Source: Spirochaetaceae bacterium
GTDB taxonomy: Bacteria; Spirochaetota; Spirochaetia; Treponematales; Treponemataceae
Assembly (NCBI GenBank): GCA_017614995.1
Contig: JAGAAX010000030.1
Coordinates: forward strand, 1-54,258
DNA length: 54,258 nt
Direction: 5' to 3'
Under the pieces are notes generated by a model. The model made no database searches. It saw only the letters and a program-made list of their open reading frames with translations, and was not told the DNA's origin. This document shows, in pieces, positions 15,882 through 25,157 of the stretch; the first letter of the stretch is position 1; every line of letters starts with the position of its first letter. The translations under genes were made by a program, and so were the position numbers.

Positions 15882-17200
15882 CAGTCTATATCCTCCTCAG
15901 GCAGCTCAATCGAAACAGTTACAGAATCTTTAATCTTTTCAAGCTGGGCTTTATTAAGCTCAATAACCTGCATTTCGCCGGGGCGCACAATTCTGCGCTT
16001 TGCAGAGCATATGCGTTCTGTTCCGCTTGAAACGACAATCTGCACGTCGCGGTACACGTCTGTAACGCGGAACATAATAGAAGCTTTTTCGTGGTCAAGC
16101 GAGTCTATGTACTGCGGCACAGTATAGCGCACGCGGTTTGCGCCCCTAACAGGAATTCTAAGCCGCGCTTTATGCTCCTTGCGCTTTACATAAGCCGCAG
16201 CCTGTGCGCCTGCTCGCAGACTTTCTGCTGTAACAAAATCTACAAGGTCATGTACATGAACGGTGTTGCCGCATGCAAAGATTCCGTCTATCGAAGTTTC
16301 CATCGTTTCGTTTACAACAGGCCCTGAAGTTGCGGCATCTATGGCAACACCACATTCTGTAGACAATTCATTTTCAGGAATAAGCCCGACAGAAAGCAGC
16401 AGCGTATCGCACTCGATGTAGCTTTCTGTGCCGGTTTTTGGCTTACGCTTGCTGTCAACTTCAGAAATAGTAACGCCTTCAAGCCGCTGCTTTCCATGTA
16501 TTTTTGTAATTGTATGCGAAAACTTAACAGGAATATTAAAATTCTCCACGCATTGAACCATGTTGCGCGCAAGCCCTGCCGAAAACGGCATTACCTCGCA
16601 GATAAGCTTTACCTCTGCCCCTTCTAGCGTAAGGCGGCGCGCCATAATCAAGCCGATGTCGCCAGAACCGAGAATTACAACCTTTCTGCCGGGCAGATAG
16701 CCTTCAATATTGACAAAACGCTGCGCCGCACCCGCTGTAAAAATACCGGCAGGGCGCTCGCCAGGAATTACGAGCGCACCGCGCGTGCGTTCGCGGCAGC
16801 CCATAGAAAGCACAAGAGCCTTTGTCTTTATAAAGAGCAGACCGTCCTCTGTGTTAATCGCCGTAACAAGCTTGCTGCCGTCCTCAAGCTTTTCTATAGA
16901 AAGCACAGTCGTGTCTGTCTTATATTCGATATTGAGCTGCTGCACTTCTGAAACAAAGCGCGCGGCGTATTCTGTGCCGGTCAATTCCTCGCCAAAATGG
17001 TGCAAGCCAAAGCCGTTGTGTATGCACTGAAGCAGAATGCCGCCAAGTCTTGTATCGCGCTCTAAAAGCAGCAGCTTTTCAACACCGTTTTTGCGCGCCT
17101 CAATGGCAGCCGCAAGCCCTGCCGGGCCGCCGCCCACAACGACAATTTCATATTCAAGTGAAACCGACTTTTCGCCGGAATTTAGTTTTTTCTCATTCAT
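15881..17200 (-). CDS. FAD-dependent pyridine nucleotide-disulfide-type oxidoreductase (glycerol operon)
   Basis: A 439-residue flavoprotein. The FAD-binding Rossmann motif VVVGGGPAGLAAAIEA lies near the N-terminus. A second dinucleotide site, VILGSGDIGLIMARR, is in the middle, and GIFACGNTVHVHDLVD forms the late FAD contact. It lacks the redox CxxC of disulfide reductases. Known relatives work with a GlpA-type dehydrogenase to pass electrons from glycerol-3-phosphate. The start at ATG 17200 follows GAGG and overlaps the upstream stop by eight bases, showing coupling. Confidence 0.8.
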   Translation of the reverse strand: MNEKKLNSGEKSVSLEYEIVVVGGGPAGLAAAIEARKNGVEKLLLLERDTRLGGILLQCIHNGFGLHHFGEELTGTEYAARFVSEVQQLNIEYKTDTTVLSIEKLEDGSKLVTAINTEDGLLFIKTKALVLSMGCRERTRGALVIPGERPAGIFTAGAAQRFVNIEGYLPGRKVVILGSGDIGLIMARRLTLEGAEVKLICEVMPFSAGLARNMVQCVENFNIPVKFSHTITKIHGKQRLEGVTISEVDSKRKPKTGTESYIECDTLLLSVGLIPENELSTECGVAIDAATSGPVVNETMETSIDGIFACGNTVHVHDLVDFVTAESLRAGAQAAAYVKRKEHKARLRIPVRGANRVRYTVPQYIDSLDHEKASIMFRVTDVYRDVQIVVSSGTERICSAKRRIVRPGEMQVIELNKAQLEKIKDSVTVSIELPEEDID

Positions 17201-18692
17201 GATGAACCTCGTCTGTGCTACGTGTTTTGTCGCAAAGCACATAAGAACAGCCACCTTTCTTTGTAACTTCAATCATAGGAATTTTCAGCTCGCGGCTGAT
17301 GATTTCTGTAACACGCGGCGAGCAGAAACCGCCCTGACAGCGCCCCATTCCGCTTCTTGTGCGCCTTTTTACGCCGTCTAAATCAGAAGCGCCTATAACA
17401 GAATGAACCGACTGAACAATTTCGGCTTCGGTTATCATCTCACAGCGGCAGATAATGCGGCCGTATAATGCGTTTTCTTCTATAAGCTCGGCTTTTCTTG
17501 AAGCAGAAGCGCGCGCAAAGCTTTCAATGCCTTTACGCACAGGCACAAAGTCCTGGTTTGGTGTAAGAACAAGTCCTTCCTTTTGCAGAAGTTCTGCAAC
17601 ATAAACGCCGATTGCAGGCGCGGCAGTTAAGCCCGGCGAAGCAATGCCGCCGACTGTGATAAAGCCCCTGACCGTTGAATCTTCTTCTATTATAAAGTCG
17701 TTTACAGGCACAGGCTCTTTGTCTGAACCGGTAAAAGCCAAAGCGCGTACACCTGCAAAAGAGTTTATGATATTTCTTCTAGGCAGGTCTGGAATTGTTC
17801 TGCATGCTGTATCAAAGACAAGTTGCTGACCTTCCTGCGTTGTGGCAGTTTCGTCAACAGAGTTTACAGAATCTGCGCTAGGCCCGACCAGAATGTTTCC
17901 GTCTACCGTAGGCGTTACAAGCACGCCTTTGCCAAGCTTTGAAGGCGGCTGAAACAAAACGTGACTTGCAAGCTGGTGGCAGTTGCTGTCAAGCAAGCAG
18001 TATTCTCCGCGACGCGGCTTTGTTATAAAAGCTTTTGCGCCTGCCATTGCATTTATTCTGTCTGCATAAAGCCCGGCGGCATTTACCACAAAGCGCGTCT
18101 TAATGCTGCCCTTTGCAGTCTGAACTTCAAAAAGCTCTGTTTTGTCAGCTTCAACAGCTTTTGTAATTGCACGCACCTGACTATTAAGATAAAGCTTTAC
18201 ACCGTTCTGAACGGCATTTTCCGCAAAAGCCCATGTCGCCTGATACGGATTTACAATTCCGGCTGTAGGTGCAAAAAGCGCGGCACAAGCTTCATCAGAA
18301 ATATTAGACTCAAGCTTTTTAAGCTTCTCCTGCTCAATTATGCAGAGTTCCTTTACGCCGTTAGTTTTGCCCCTTGCCAAAAGCTTTTCAATATGCGCCC
18401 TGTCTGCATCACTAAAAGCAATGACAAAAGAGCCTGTCTGCTTAAAGTCAAAGTGAAGCTTCTGTGCAAGCTCCGGGTACATTTCCGCGCCTTTTACGTT
18501 GAGCTTTGCCATTAGAGTGCCCGGCTCAGGGTCATAGCCTGCATGAATTATGCCCGAATTTGCCTTTGAAGTTCCGCAGGAAACATCGTTCTCTTTTTCG
18601 AGAATGCACACATTCAGCTTGTATTTGCTTAGTTCGCGAGCAATGCACGAACCGACGACGCCTGCACCAATAATTGCAACATCAAAAATCAT
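17193..18692 (-). CDS. GlpA-type glycerol-3-phosphate dehydrogenase with BFD-like Fe-S domain
   Basis: A 499-residue FAD enzyme predicted to oxidise glycerol-3-phosphate to dihydroxyacetone phosphate. The DAO fold starts with VAIIGAGVVGSCIARELSKY and CGTSKANSGIIHAGYD. The C-terminal bacterioferritin-associated ferredoxin-like [2Fe-2S] domain shows IICRCEMITEAEIV and GMGRCQGGFCSP, giving the expected four Cys. Its ATG overlaps the glpK stop (TAATG), and it is followed by the FAD oxidoreductase and DUF1667 partners. This arrangement is the common glycerol respiration module. GlpA is the closest name. Confidence 0.85.
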   Translation of the reverse strand: MIFDVAIIGAGVVGSCIARELSKYKLNVCILEKENDVSCGTSKANSGIIHAGYDPEPGTLMAKLNVKGAEMYPELAQKLHFDFKQTGSFVIAFSDADRAHIEKLLARGKTNGVKELCIIEQEKLKKLESNISDEACAALFAPTAGIVNPYQATWAFAENAVQNGVKLYLNSQVRAITKAVEADKTELFEVQTAKGSIKTRFVVNAAGLYADRINAMAGAKAFITKPRRGEYCLLDSNCHQLASHVLFQPPSKLGKGVLVTPTVDGNILVGPSADSVNSVDETATTQEGQQLVFDTACRTIPDLPRRNIINSFAGVRALAFTGSDKEPVPVNDFIIEEDSTVRGFITVGGIASPGLTAAPAIGVYVAELLQKEGLVLTPNQDFVPVRKGIESFARASASRKAELIEENALYGRIICRCEMITEAEIVQSVHSVIGASDLDGVKRRTRSGMGRCQGGFCSPRVTEIISRELKIPMIEVTKKGGCSYVLCDKTRSTDEVHHE

Positions 18693-20215
18693 TATTTTGC
18701 CTCTTCCCATTCAAGTGAACGTGAAACTGCCTTTTTCCAACCGAGACAGCATCGTTCCCGTTTTTCTTCTGACATTGAAGGCTCAAAAATCTTCTGGGCT
18801 TTCCAGCAGGCTTTAAGCTCATCTGTATTTTTCCAGAAACCGACGGCAAGTCCTGCAAGAAATGCAGCACCAAGCGCGGTTGTCTCAACATTCTGCGGTC
18901 TTATTACAGACGTTTTAAGCAGGTCAGACTGAAACTGCATCATCACATCGCTTACGCACGCGCCGCCGTCAACTTTAAGAGATTCAAGCGGTCTGCCTAA
19001 GTCTTTTATCATACAGTCGATTACGTCCTTAACCTGAAAAGCAATGCCTTCAAGAGCGGCGCGGCAGACATGCGCCTTTTTAACGCCGCGCGTAAGCCCG
19101 ATTAACGTGCCGCGTGCGTACATATCCCAATAAGGCGAAGCAAGCCCGGTAAAGGCAGGAACAAGATACGCGCCGTTTGCGTCTTCTACAGATTCGGCGA
19201 GCATATCGCACTCGTGTGCAGTTGAGATAAGCCCAAGCTCGTCGCGGAGCCACTTGATTACAGCACCGCCCATAAAGACGCTGCCTTCCAAAGCGTATGT
19301 AACTTTTCCGTTTAAGCCGAGCGCAATTGTTGTAAGAAGATTGTGCTTAGAAACGACAGGCTTTTCACCTGTGTTAAGCAGAAGAAAGCAGCCTGTGCCG
19401 TAAGTGTTTTTTGCAGTACCTTCATCAAAACAGCCCTGTCCGAAAAGCGCAGACTGCTGGTCGCCTATTGCAGAAGCAATCGGCACTTCAAAGCCGCAGA
19501 CCGCTTTTGATGTTGTGCAGTAAACTTCGCTTGAGTTTTTCACTTCCGGCAGAATACAGCGCGGAATATTCAAAAGCTTAAGGATTTCATCGTCCCATTG
19601 GAGCGTATGAATATTGAAAAGCATTGTACGGCTTGCGTTGGTAACGTCTGTTACATGCGCCTTGCCACCAGAAAGCTTCCATATAAGCCATGTATCTATT
19701 GTTCCGGCAAGAATTTCGCCGTTTTCGGCTCTCTGTCTTAGGCCTTCAACGTTCTCCAAAAGCCATGCAATTTTTGTGGCCGAAAAATATGCGTCTATAA
19801 TCAGACCTGTCTTGTCTCTGAAAAAATTTGTCTTCTGTTCCGCAATCAGTTTGTCGCAGATTGCACTTGTACGGCGACACTGCCACACAATTGCGTGATA
19901 AACAGGCTTTCCGCTAGATTTTTCCCAGAGAACAACGCTTTCTCTCTGGTTTGTTATGCCGAGAGCAGCAATTTTTCCGGTCAGTTCTTCAACGGAACAT
20001 TTGCTGTCCTGGCTTGCAAGTTCAATAATTTCTTTGAGTACATCAAGCTGACTGTTGAAAAGCTCTTCTGCATCATGCTCTACCCAGCCCGGTTTCGGGT
20101 AATATTGCGTAAATTCTCTGCTTCTTGAAAAAAGAGGCTGTGCTTTTTTATTGTAGATAATCGCCCTTGATGACGTTGTTCCCTGATCAAGCGCGATAAT
20201 AAAGTCTTTTTCCAT
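18692..20215 (-). CDS. glpK: Glycerol kinase
   Basis: A 507-residue FGGY-family kinase that converts glycerol to glycerol-3-phosphate with ATP. Family marks include IIALDQGTTSSRAIIYN at the N-terminus, VLWEKSSGKPVYHAIVWQCRRT, GTIDTWLIWKLSGG, AIGDQQSALFGQ and the late DGGACVSDVMMQFQSD. Length matches E. coli GlpK. The start is ATG 20215 behind GGAGG. It is the first gene of a four-gene glycerol operon that channels its product directly to the dehydrogenase. A TATACT -10 box lies upstream (20251-20256 on this strand) without a clear -35, which suggests an activator. Confidence 0.95.
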   Translation of the reverse strand: MEKDFIIALDQGTTSSRAIIYNKKAQPLFSRSREFTQYYPKPGWVEHDAEELFNSQLDVLKEIIELASQDSKCSVEELTGKIAALGITNQRESVVLWEKSSGKPVYHAIVWQCRRTSAICDKLIAEQKTNFFRDKTGLIIDAYFSATKIAWLLENVEGLRQRAENGEILAGTIDTWLIWKLSGGKAHVTDVTNASRTMLFNIHTLQWDDEILKLLNIPRCILPEVKNSSEVYCTTSKAVCGFEVPIASAIGDQQSALFGQGCFDEGTAKNTYGTGCFLLLNTGEKPVVSKHNLLTTIALGLNGKVTYALEGSVFMGGAVIKWLRDELGLISTAHECDMLAESVEDANGAYLVPAFTGLASPYWDMYARGTLIGLTRGVKKAHVCRAALEGIAFQVKDVIDCMIKDLGRPLESLKVDGGACVSDVMMQFQSDLLKTSVIRPQNVETTALGAAFLAGLAVGFWKNTDELKACWKAQKIFEPSMSEEKRERCCLGWKKAVSRSLEWEEAK

Positions 20216-20292
20216 TTTTTCCTCCGTAATTGACATGCGGCAATGCACTAAGTATACCACGGTTTTGAATTACGGGGGAAAAAATGATTCAT

Positions 20293-22680
20293 TTATTTGC
20301 CGAACACAAGAGCGACAACTTCTTCCATGCGTGAAACTGGATGAAAGGTCAAGCCCTTCTTAACGTGCTCTGGAATATCGTCCAAGTCGCGCACATTCTG
20401 CTTTGGAATAAGAATATGCTTAATCTTGTTGCGCTTAGCCGCTACGGTCTTTTCTTTTAAGCCGCCGATTGGAAGCACCTGACCTGTAAGCGACAATTCG
20501 CCTGTCATTGCAAGATTTGGCTTAATCGTCTTATTTTTGATAAGCGAAAGCAGGGTTGTAGCCATCGTTATACCGGCAGAAGGGCCGTCTTTCGGCGTTG
20601 CACCTTCTGGAATATGAAGATGAATCGTGTTCTTGTCAAACCATTCGGCATCAGCCAAACCGTTTTCGATTGCGTAGCGGCGTACCCAGCTAAGCGCAAT
20701 TTCGGCAGATTCCTTCATTACATCGCCCATCTGACCTGTAAGCTTGAACCCTTCTTTGCCTGCAAGCGCGACAGCTTCAATTATAAGCGTGTCGCCGCCC
20801 ATGCTTGTCCAAGCAAGACCAATTGCAGTACCAGGTCTGTCAGCCTTTTTGATTTCTTCCTCATCAAAGACAGGGTTGCCGAGATATTTCTTAATGTCTT
20901 CGGCTGTAAGCTCTCTTTTTGCAGAAAGAACGGCATTGCGTGCCTCATCGGTTTCAGCAGAAAGATACTCGTCAGAGGTCAAAAGCTCTGTCGCAATTTT
21001 GCGGTGAATCTTATCAAGATTTTTCTCAAAATTGCGCACACCAGATTCTCTTGCGTAGCTGTTTGCAATAAGCAGGAGCATTTCCTTTGAGTATTTTATC
21101 TGGCTCTTTTTAAGACCGTTGCGCTCAAGGCTTCGCGGGATGAGATATTTCTTTGCAATTTCAACCTTTTCCTGATCGATGTAGCCCGAAAGATTGATGA
21201 TTTCGGCGCGGTCAAGAAGCGGTCCTGGTATTGAGTCAAAAGAATTTGCCGTCAAGATAAACAGAATGTCAGAAGCGTCAAACGGCAGATCAAGATAATG
21301 GTCTCTGAACGCAACATTCTGCTCCGGGTCAAGCACTTCAAGCAATGCAGAAGCCGGGTCACCCTGATAAGACGAACCCATTTTGTCGATTTCATCAATG
21401 AGGAAAACAGGGCTCTTAGATTTAGTTATCTTCAATCCCTGTATGATTTTACCCGGCATTGCGCCTATGTAAGTGCGCCGGTGTCCCTTAATTTCAGCTT
21501 CATCGCGCATACCGCCGACTGAAAACCGGAAGAAAGGCTTGTTCATTGCATTTGCAATTGAACGGCCGACACTCGTCTTGCCTACACCTGGCGGGCCGAC
21601 AAGTAATATAATAGAACCTTTTGAGTCTTTTTTAAGGCGGCGCACCGCAAGATATTCAATTATGCGCTTTTTAACATCTTCAAGGCCGTAGTGGTCGCTT
21701 TCAAGAATTTTCTTTGCTTTCTGCAAGTCATATTCTTCGGGCTTTGGTTCACCCCAAGGCAAAGCGGCAATTGTCTCAAGATAATTTCTCGAAATCATGT
21801 ATTCGCTAGAATTCGGATCCATAAGCGCAAATTTTTCAAGCTCAGAATCAACGGCTTCTTTTATTTCGCCTTCAAATTTGAATGCGTCAAGCTTCTCTTT
21901 GAATTTCTGATAGTCAGAGCTTTTAGCGTCAACAGCCATGCCGAGCTCTTCTTTAATGGCTTTGAGTTCTTCTCTCAAGAAGTAATCTCTCTGGCTTTTT
22001 TCAATGCGGTCGTTTATTTCATTCTGAATACGCTTTTGAATGCGCAGAAGCTCCTGCTCTTTTTTGATGAACACAAGAACCTGCTCCATGCGCTGGCGCA
22101 CATTCTGCATTTCAAGAATGCGCTGCTGGTCGTCTTTTTCAACATTCAGAATAGAAGCGATAAAATCCGCAACTTTGCCCGGGTGGTCAATATTCACAAT
22201 GTTCAGGCGCATTTCTTCTGAAAAAAGCGGATTGTTTTCAGAAATTTCCTTCATTTCGCTTAGCAAGGCACGCGTCAGAGCTTTTACTTCAAAAGTATCG
22301 TCCTCTTCGTCCTCAAGATATTCAACAAGAGCCACAATCGGCGCTTTTTCAGAAAGAACCTTGCGGATTTTGAATCTCTTGATTGTTGAGATAAAAATAT
22401 TGACACCGCCGTCAGGCAGATTAATCTTTTTAACAATGCGTGCGGCTGTTCCCACCGAATGTAAATCGGCGGCAGACGGAGATTCGACATCGTTTTTAGT
22501 CATAACCACGCCGATTAAGCCGTCAGAAGCGGCAGCCGTCTCAACAACATTTGTGTCGTCAACGGAATTAATCATCAGCGGTGTAAAAATACCCGGAAAA
22601 ATAGGCCGTCCTGACAAAGGAATAATACTAAGTTTATTTGAAAGGGTCTGGTCTACAGTAGCAAGATTGGGTTCAGACAT
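20293..22680 (-). CDS. lon: ATP-dependent protease Lon
   Basis: A 795-residue cytoplasmic AAA+ serine protease that degrades damaged and regulatory proteins. Domains in order: an N-terminal LON substrate-binding domain (about 10-200), a helical region, the AAA+ module with Walker A GPPGVGKTS and Walker B VFLIDEIDKMG, and the protease domain with catalytic Ser in PKDGPSAG and Lys in GGLKEKTVAAKR. A ribosome site (AGAGG) precedes ATG 22680. No CIRCE-type heat-shock operator is visible upstream. It stands apart from the glycerol operon. Confidence 0.95.
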   Translation of the reverse strand: MSEPNLATVDQTLSNKLSIIPLSGRPIFPGIFTPLMINSVDDTNVVETAAASDGLIGVVMTKNDVESPSAADLHSVGTAARIVKKINLPDGGVNIFISTIKRFKIRKVLSEKAPIVALVEYLEDEEDDTFEVKALTRALLSEMKEISENNPLFSEEMRLNIVNIDHPGKVADFIASILNVEKDDQQRILEMQNVRQRMEQVLVFIKKEQELLRIQKRIQNEINDRIEKSQRDYFLREELKAIKEELGMAVDAKSSDYQKFKEKLDAFKFEGEIKEAVDSELEKFALMDPNSSEYMISRNYLETIAALPWGEPKPEEYDLQKAKKILESDHYGLEDVKKRIIEYLAVRRLKKDSKGSIILLVGPPGVGKTSVGRSIANAMNKPFFRFSVGGMRDEAEIKGHRRTYIGAMPGKIIQGLKITKSKSPVFLIDEIDKMGSSYQGDPASALLEVLDPEQNVAFRDHYLDLPFDASDILFILTANSFDSIPGPLLDRAEIINLSGYIDQEKVEIAKKYLIPRSLERNGLKKSQIKYSKEMLLLIANSYARESGVRNFEKNLDKIHRKIATELLTSDEYLSAETDEARNAVLSAKRELTAEDIKKYLGNPVFDEEEIKKADRPGTAIGLAWTSMGGDTLIIEAVALAGKEGFKLTGQMGDVMKESAEIALSWVRRYAIENGLADAEWFDKNTIHLHIPEGATPKDGPSAGITMATTLLSLIKNKTIKPNLAMTGELSLTGQVLPIGGLKEKTVAAKRNKIKHILIPKQNVRDLDDIPEHVKKGLTFHPVSRMEEVVALVFGK

Positions 22681-22789
22681 ATTACCTCTTTTGGTGCTTT
22701 TGAAAGCATGTTTTTCCTATATATCTAATATCCTAATTTTTTCTGATAAAGGCAAATACTTTTTTTGATTATTTGACCGGGCGGCTCTA

Positions 22790-23731
22790 TCACTTCTGCT
22801 CTATTGAGCCGGGCTGAAGTGTCATAGCGTTCAGCGCACCGCACTTTATGCCCTGTCTTACAGCCTCTTCAAAACCGCCTGTTTCTGCCAAGACCGAAGC
22901 AAAGCCCGCCGCAAAAGCGTCTCCGCACCCGATTGTGTTTACAATCTTTTCAGAAGGAATACATTTCGAATCTATGCTCAAAAAGCTTTTGCCGTCAAAG
23001 GCTAAAACCGGCTCTTTTCCGCGCGTAATTACAGACATAAGCCCGTACTGTGCAAAAATTTCAGCAAGCAGCGTCTTTATCTGATTTTCTGAAAGCGGCG
23101 CGCCCTGCTCCGCAAAAAACGTTTCGTGTAATTCCTGTATATTGGGCTTTATCACCACCGGCGGCTCACCGGCTTTTACCGGCTCTTTGCGCAGAGCATC
23201 AAGCAGCGCGCGTAAGTCTGCGCCCCTTATATCAAGCACAAGCGGCACATTGCAGCGGTGCGCTTTCAGTGCAATCTCTGCAAAAAGAGAATCTCTAAAA
23301 CCCGGCGCCTTGCTGCCCGAAATTACAAGCGCGTCTATTTTTGTGGAATTATCAGCAAAAAGGCGGTCAAAAGCTTTAATAAGCTCAGCTTCAGTTTCTG
23401 GCTCTACTTTATTGCCGCTTTCTACAAGCTCGGTTACGCAGTTTTCTTCTATTAAGGTCGTGCAAGTTCTTGCCCTTGCAGTTGTACCAACGGCAAGCAG
23501 CTCTATTTTCAGCTTTTCAAGTTCAGCCTTAAACCAAGCCTTGTCTTCTTTTGCAAGCTGTGTAATGTGAAGAACCTGCCTGCCTAGCTGTGACAAAACG
23601 CGGCTTACGTTTATGCCCTTGCCGGAAACGTCGGTAAAATTCTTTTCAGAACGGTTCACTTCGCCGAGGTTTATTCTTTTAAAAAGAAGCGTCTTTTGAA
23701 TTGTAGGATTTAGACAGAGAGTTACAAACAT
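22790..23731 (-). CDS. PfkB-family sugar kinase (1-phosphofructokinase-like)
   Basis: A 313-residue ribokinase-fold enzyme resembling 1-phosphofructokinase or tagatose-6-phosphate kinase. The N-terminus VTLCLNPTIQKTLLF and GKGINVSRVLSQLG fit that group. The C-terminal catalytic base is the Asp in IGCGDAFAAGF. It would phosphorylate a sugar phosphate with ATP. No PTS gene is adjacent, so the substrate is open. There is no Shine-Dalgarno site before ATG 23731, only a pyrimidine run, and tRNA-Pro ends 42 bases upstream on the same strand. Confidence 0.8.
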   Translation of the reverse strand: MFVTLCLNPTIQKTLLFKRINLGEVNRSEKNFTDVSGKGINVSRVLSQLGRQVLHITQLAKEDKAWFKAELEKLKIELLAVGTTARARTCTTLIEENCVTELVESGNKVEPETEAELIKAFDRLFADNSTKIDALVISGSKAPGFRDSLFAEIALKAHRCNVPLVLDIRGADLRALLDALRKEPVKAGEPPVVIKPNIQELHETFFAEQGAPLSENQIKTLLAEIFAQYGLMSVITRGKEPVLAFDGKSFLSIDSKCIPSEKIVNTIGCGDAFAAGFASVLAETGGFEEAVRQGIKCGALNAMTLQPGSIEQK

Positions 23732-23773
23732 AAAAAAAGAAAAAGCTTAAAGGAAGCCTACGTAATTGTTTCA

Positions 23774-23850
23774 GTCGGGCAAGCGGAATTCGAATCCGCG
23801 ACCCCAAGTCCCCCAGACTTGTACGCTAACCAGCTGCGCTATTGCCCGAC
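23774..23850 (-). tRNA. tRNA-Pro (anticodon GGG)
   Basis: On the minus strand the acceptor GTCGGGC pairs with GCCCGAC, the D-arm reads GCGCAGCTGGTTAGCG, the anticodon stem CAAGT/ACTTG holds the loop CTGGGGG (anticodon GGG) and the T-arm is GCGGATTCGAATCCGC. CCA is not encoded. The discriminator position would be T, which is unusual for proline. A weak hairpin plus T-run lies between it and the kinase start. Confidence 0.9.
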
Positions 23851-24067
23851 AAAACCAACTACGCAAGTTTTCTTTATGCAAGACAACATACCAATAAAAG
23901 ATTGCCTTGTCAATTCAGTAAAAACTGAAAGGTTTATGGCTTTATACAAACATGCAGCCATGTATACTCTAATCTAGGTTTTGCCCAGAATTGTAAAATC
24001 TTCAAGACTTATTCCAGAAAAGTACAAAAAAATTCAAAACAAAACTGATAGTAAAGCGGAGGTACTT

Positions 24068-24883
24068 ATGAGTTACATTAAACCGTTTGAAGAACTCTGC
24101 TTTTACGATGATTTCATGTTTGGCGTTGTGATGCAGGACAAAGACATTTGCAAAGAAGCACTTGAGTGTATGCTTGGCTTTAAGATTGACCACATCGAGT
24201 ATAATGAGCCGCAGAAAACAGTTGCACCTCTTTATACGGCTCACGGAATCAGGCTCGATGTGTACGTCAAGGACAGCAACCGCATTTATGATGTAGAGAT
24301 TCAGAACAAAGACGAGCATGACATCGGTAGAAGAACTCGATATTATCAGGGTATGATGGACGTGGATTCGCTTTTGAAGGGGCAGGACTACAGCGAGCTG
24401 AAAGAAAGCATCGTAATCTTTTTGTGCAGATTCGACCCTTTCAAAAAAGGTATTCCGTGCTATACTGTAAGACGTACGTGCAAGGAAGATTCATCTGTAT
24501 TTATTGATGATGCGGCCATCGTTCAGATTTTCAACTGTACGGCGTATGACAAAATCAAAAACAAGAGTTTGCGCGCTTTCCTCAAGTTCGTGCAGACAAA
24601 TATGGCAGAATCAGATTTTACGCGGAGGCTTGATGACATGGTAGAAACACAGAAGAAAGTGGAAGAGCTGAAAAAGACATATCTTTCGTGGAGCCTGCAC
24701 GACAGCGATGTACGCAGAGAAGGCAAGCGCGAAGGCTATGAAGAAGGCCGCTCTGAAGCTAAGCTTGAAGCAGCGCGGAATATGCTTTTGACAAATCTCG
24801 GTACAATAGAGCAAATTGCAGCTGTTCAAGATCTTCCGCTTGAAACTGTACAGCAGCTTGCTGAAGAGCTCTTTTCGCGGTAG
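24068..24883 (+). CDS. Rpn/PD-(D/E)XK nuclease family transposase-like protein
   Basis: A 271-residue protein of the Rpn/PD-(D/E)XK putative transposase group. The N-terminus FYDDFMFGVVMQD is typical. The nuclease core shows RLDVYVKDSNRIYDVEIQ, that is D-x(n)-ExQ of the PD-(D/E)XK fold, at about residues 68-86. The C-terminus is a charged coil with repeated REGKREGYEEGR. Related Rpn proteins are nucleases that promote RecA-independent recombination. GGAGG precedes ATG 24068. The stop codon lies inside the first unit of a tandem non-coding repeat, which may be its target. The catalytic residues look intact. Confidence 0.8.
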   Translation: MSYIKPFEELCFYDDFMFGVVMQDKDICKEALECMLGFKIDHIEYNEPQKTVAPLYTAHGIRLDVYVKDSNRIYDVEIQNKDEHDIGRRTRYYQGMMDVDSLLKGQDYSELKESIVIFLCRFDPFKKGIPCYTVRRTCKEDSSVFIDDAAIVQIFNCTAYDKIKNKSLRAFLKFVQTNMAESDFTRRLDDMVETQKKVEELKKTYLSWSLHDSDVRREGKREGYEEGRSEAKLEAARNMLLTNLGTIEQIAAVQDLPLETVQQLAEELFSR

Positions 24884-25157
24884 CCTAATCTACAAATAAA
24901 GCTTATCTGGCGAAAAGCGCCGCTTTTGCTTACGCAAAACCGGCATCTTATGTACACCAGTCCCCCAAAACAGACCTTGTGCACCATCTTTCAAGTTTTG
25001 TGCCAAGCGAAACTCTTTTCGCAGTAGCTTAATCTTATATTGAAGTTCATACGGCGAAAAGTGTCGCTTTTTGTTTACACAAAAACCGACAGTCTTTGTA
25101 CACCAGCCCCAAAAGCGCGCTCTTGTACATAATCTTTCAAGTTTACGCGAAGCGGAA
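24870..25157. repeat. Two tandem units of about 144 bp after the Rpn-like gene
   Basis: Unit 1 (24870-25013) and unit 2 (25014-25157) both begin TCTTTTCGC and continue with (A/G)GTAGC(C/T)TAATCT, then GGCGAAAAG(C/T)G(C/T)CGCTTTT, then a TTGTACACCAGCCCC-like stretch and TTTCAAGTTT. Unit 1 starts inside the last codons of the nuclease gene. The units are diverged but clearly homologous over their whole length. A third, inverted copy of the first half lies at 6986-7056. Confidence 0.75.

Noticed and set aside
20224-20275. CCGTAATT/AATTACGG inverted repeat before glpK as a GlpR operator
   Set aside because: The arms are 36 bases apart, one overlaps the ribosome site, and no regulator gene is nearby; chance pairing cannot be excluded.
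22681-22789. CIRCE-type heat-shock operator before lon
   Set aside because: No TTAGCACTC-N9-GAGTGCTAA or close variant is present.
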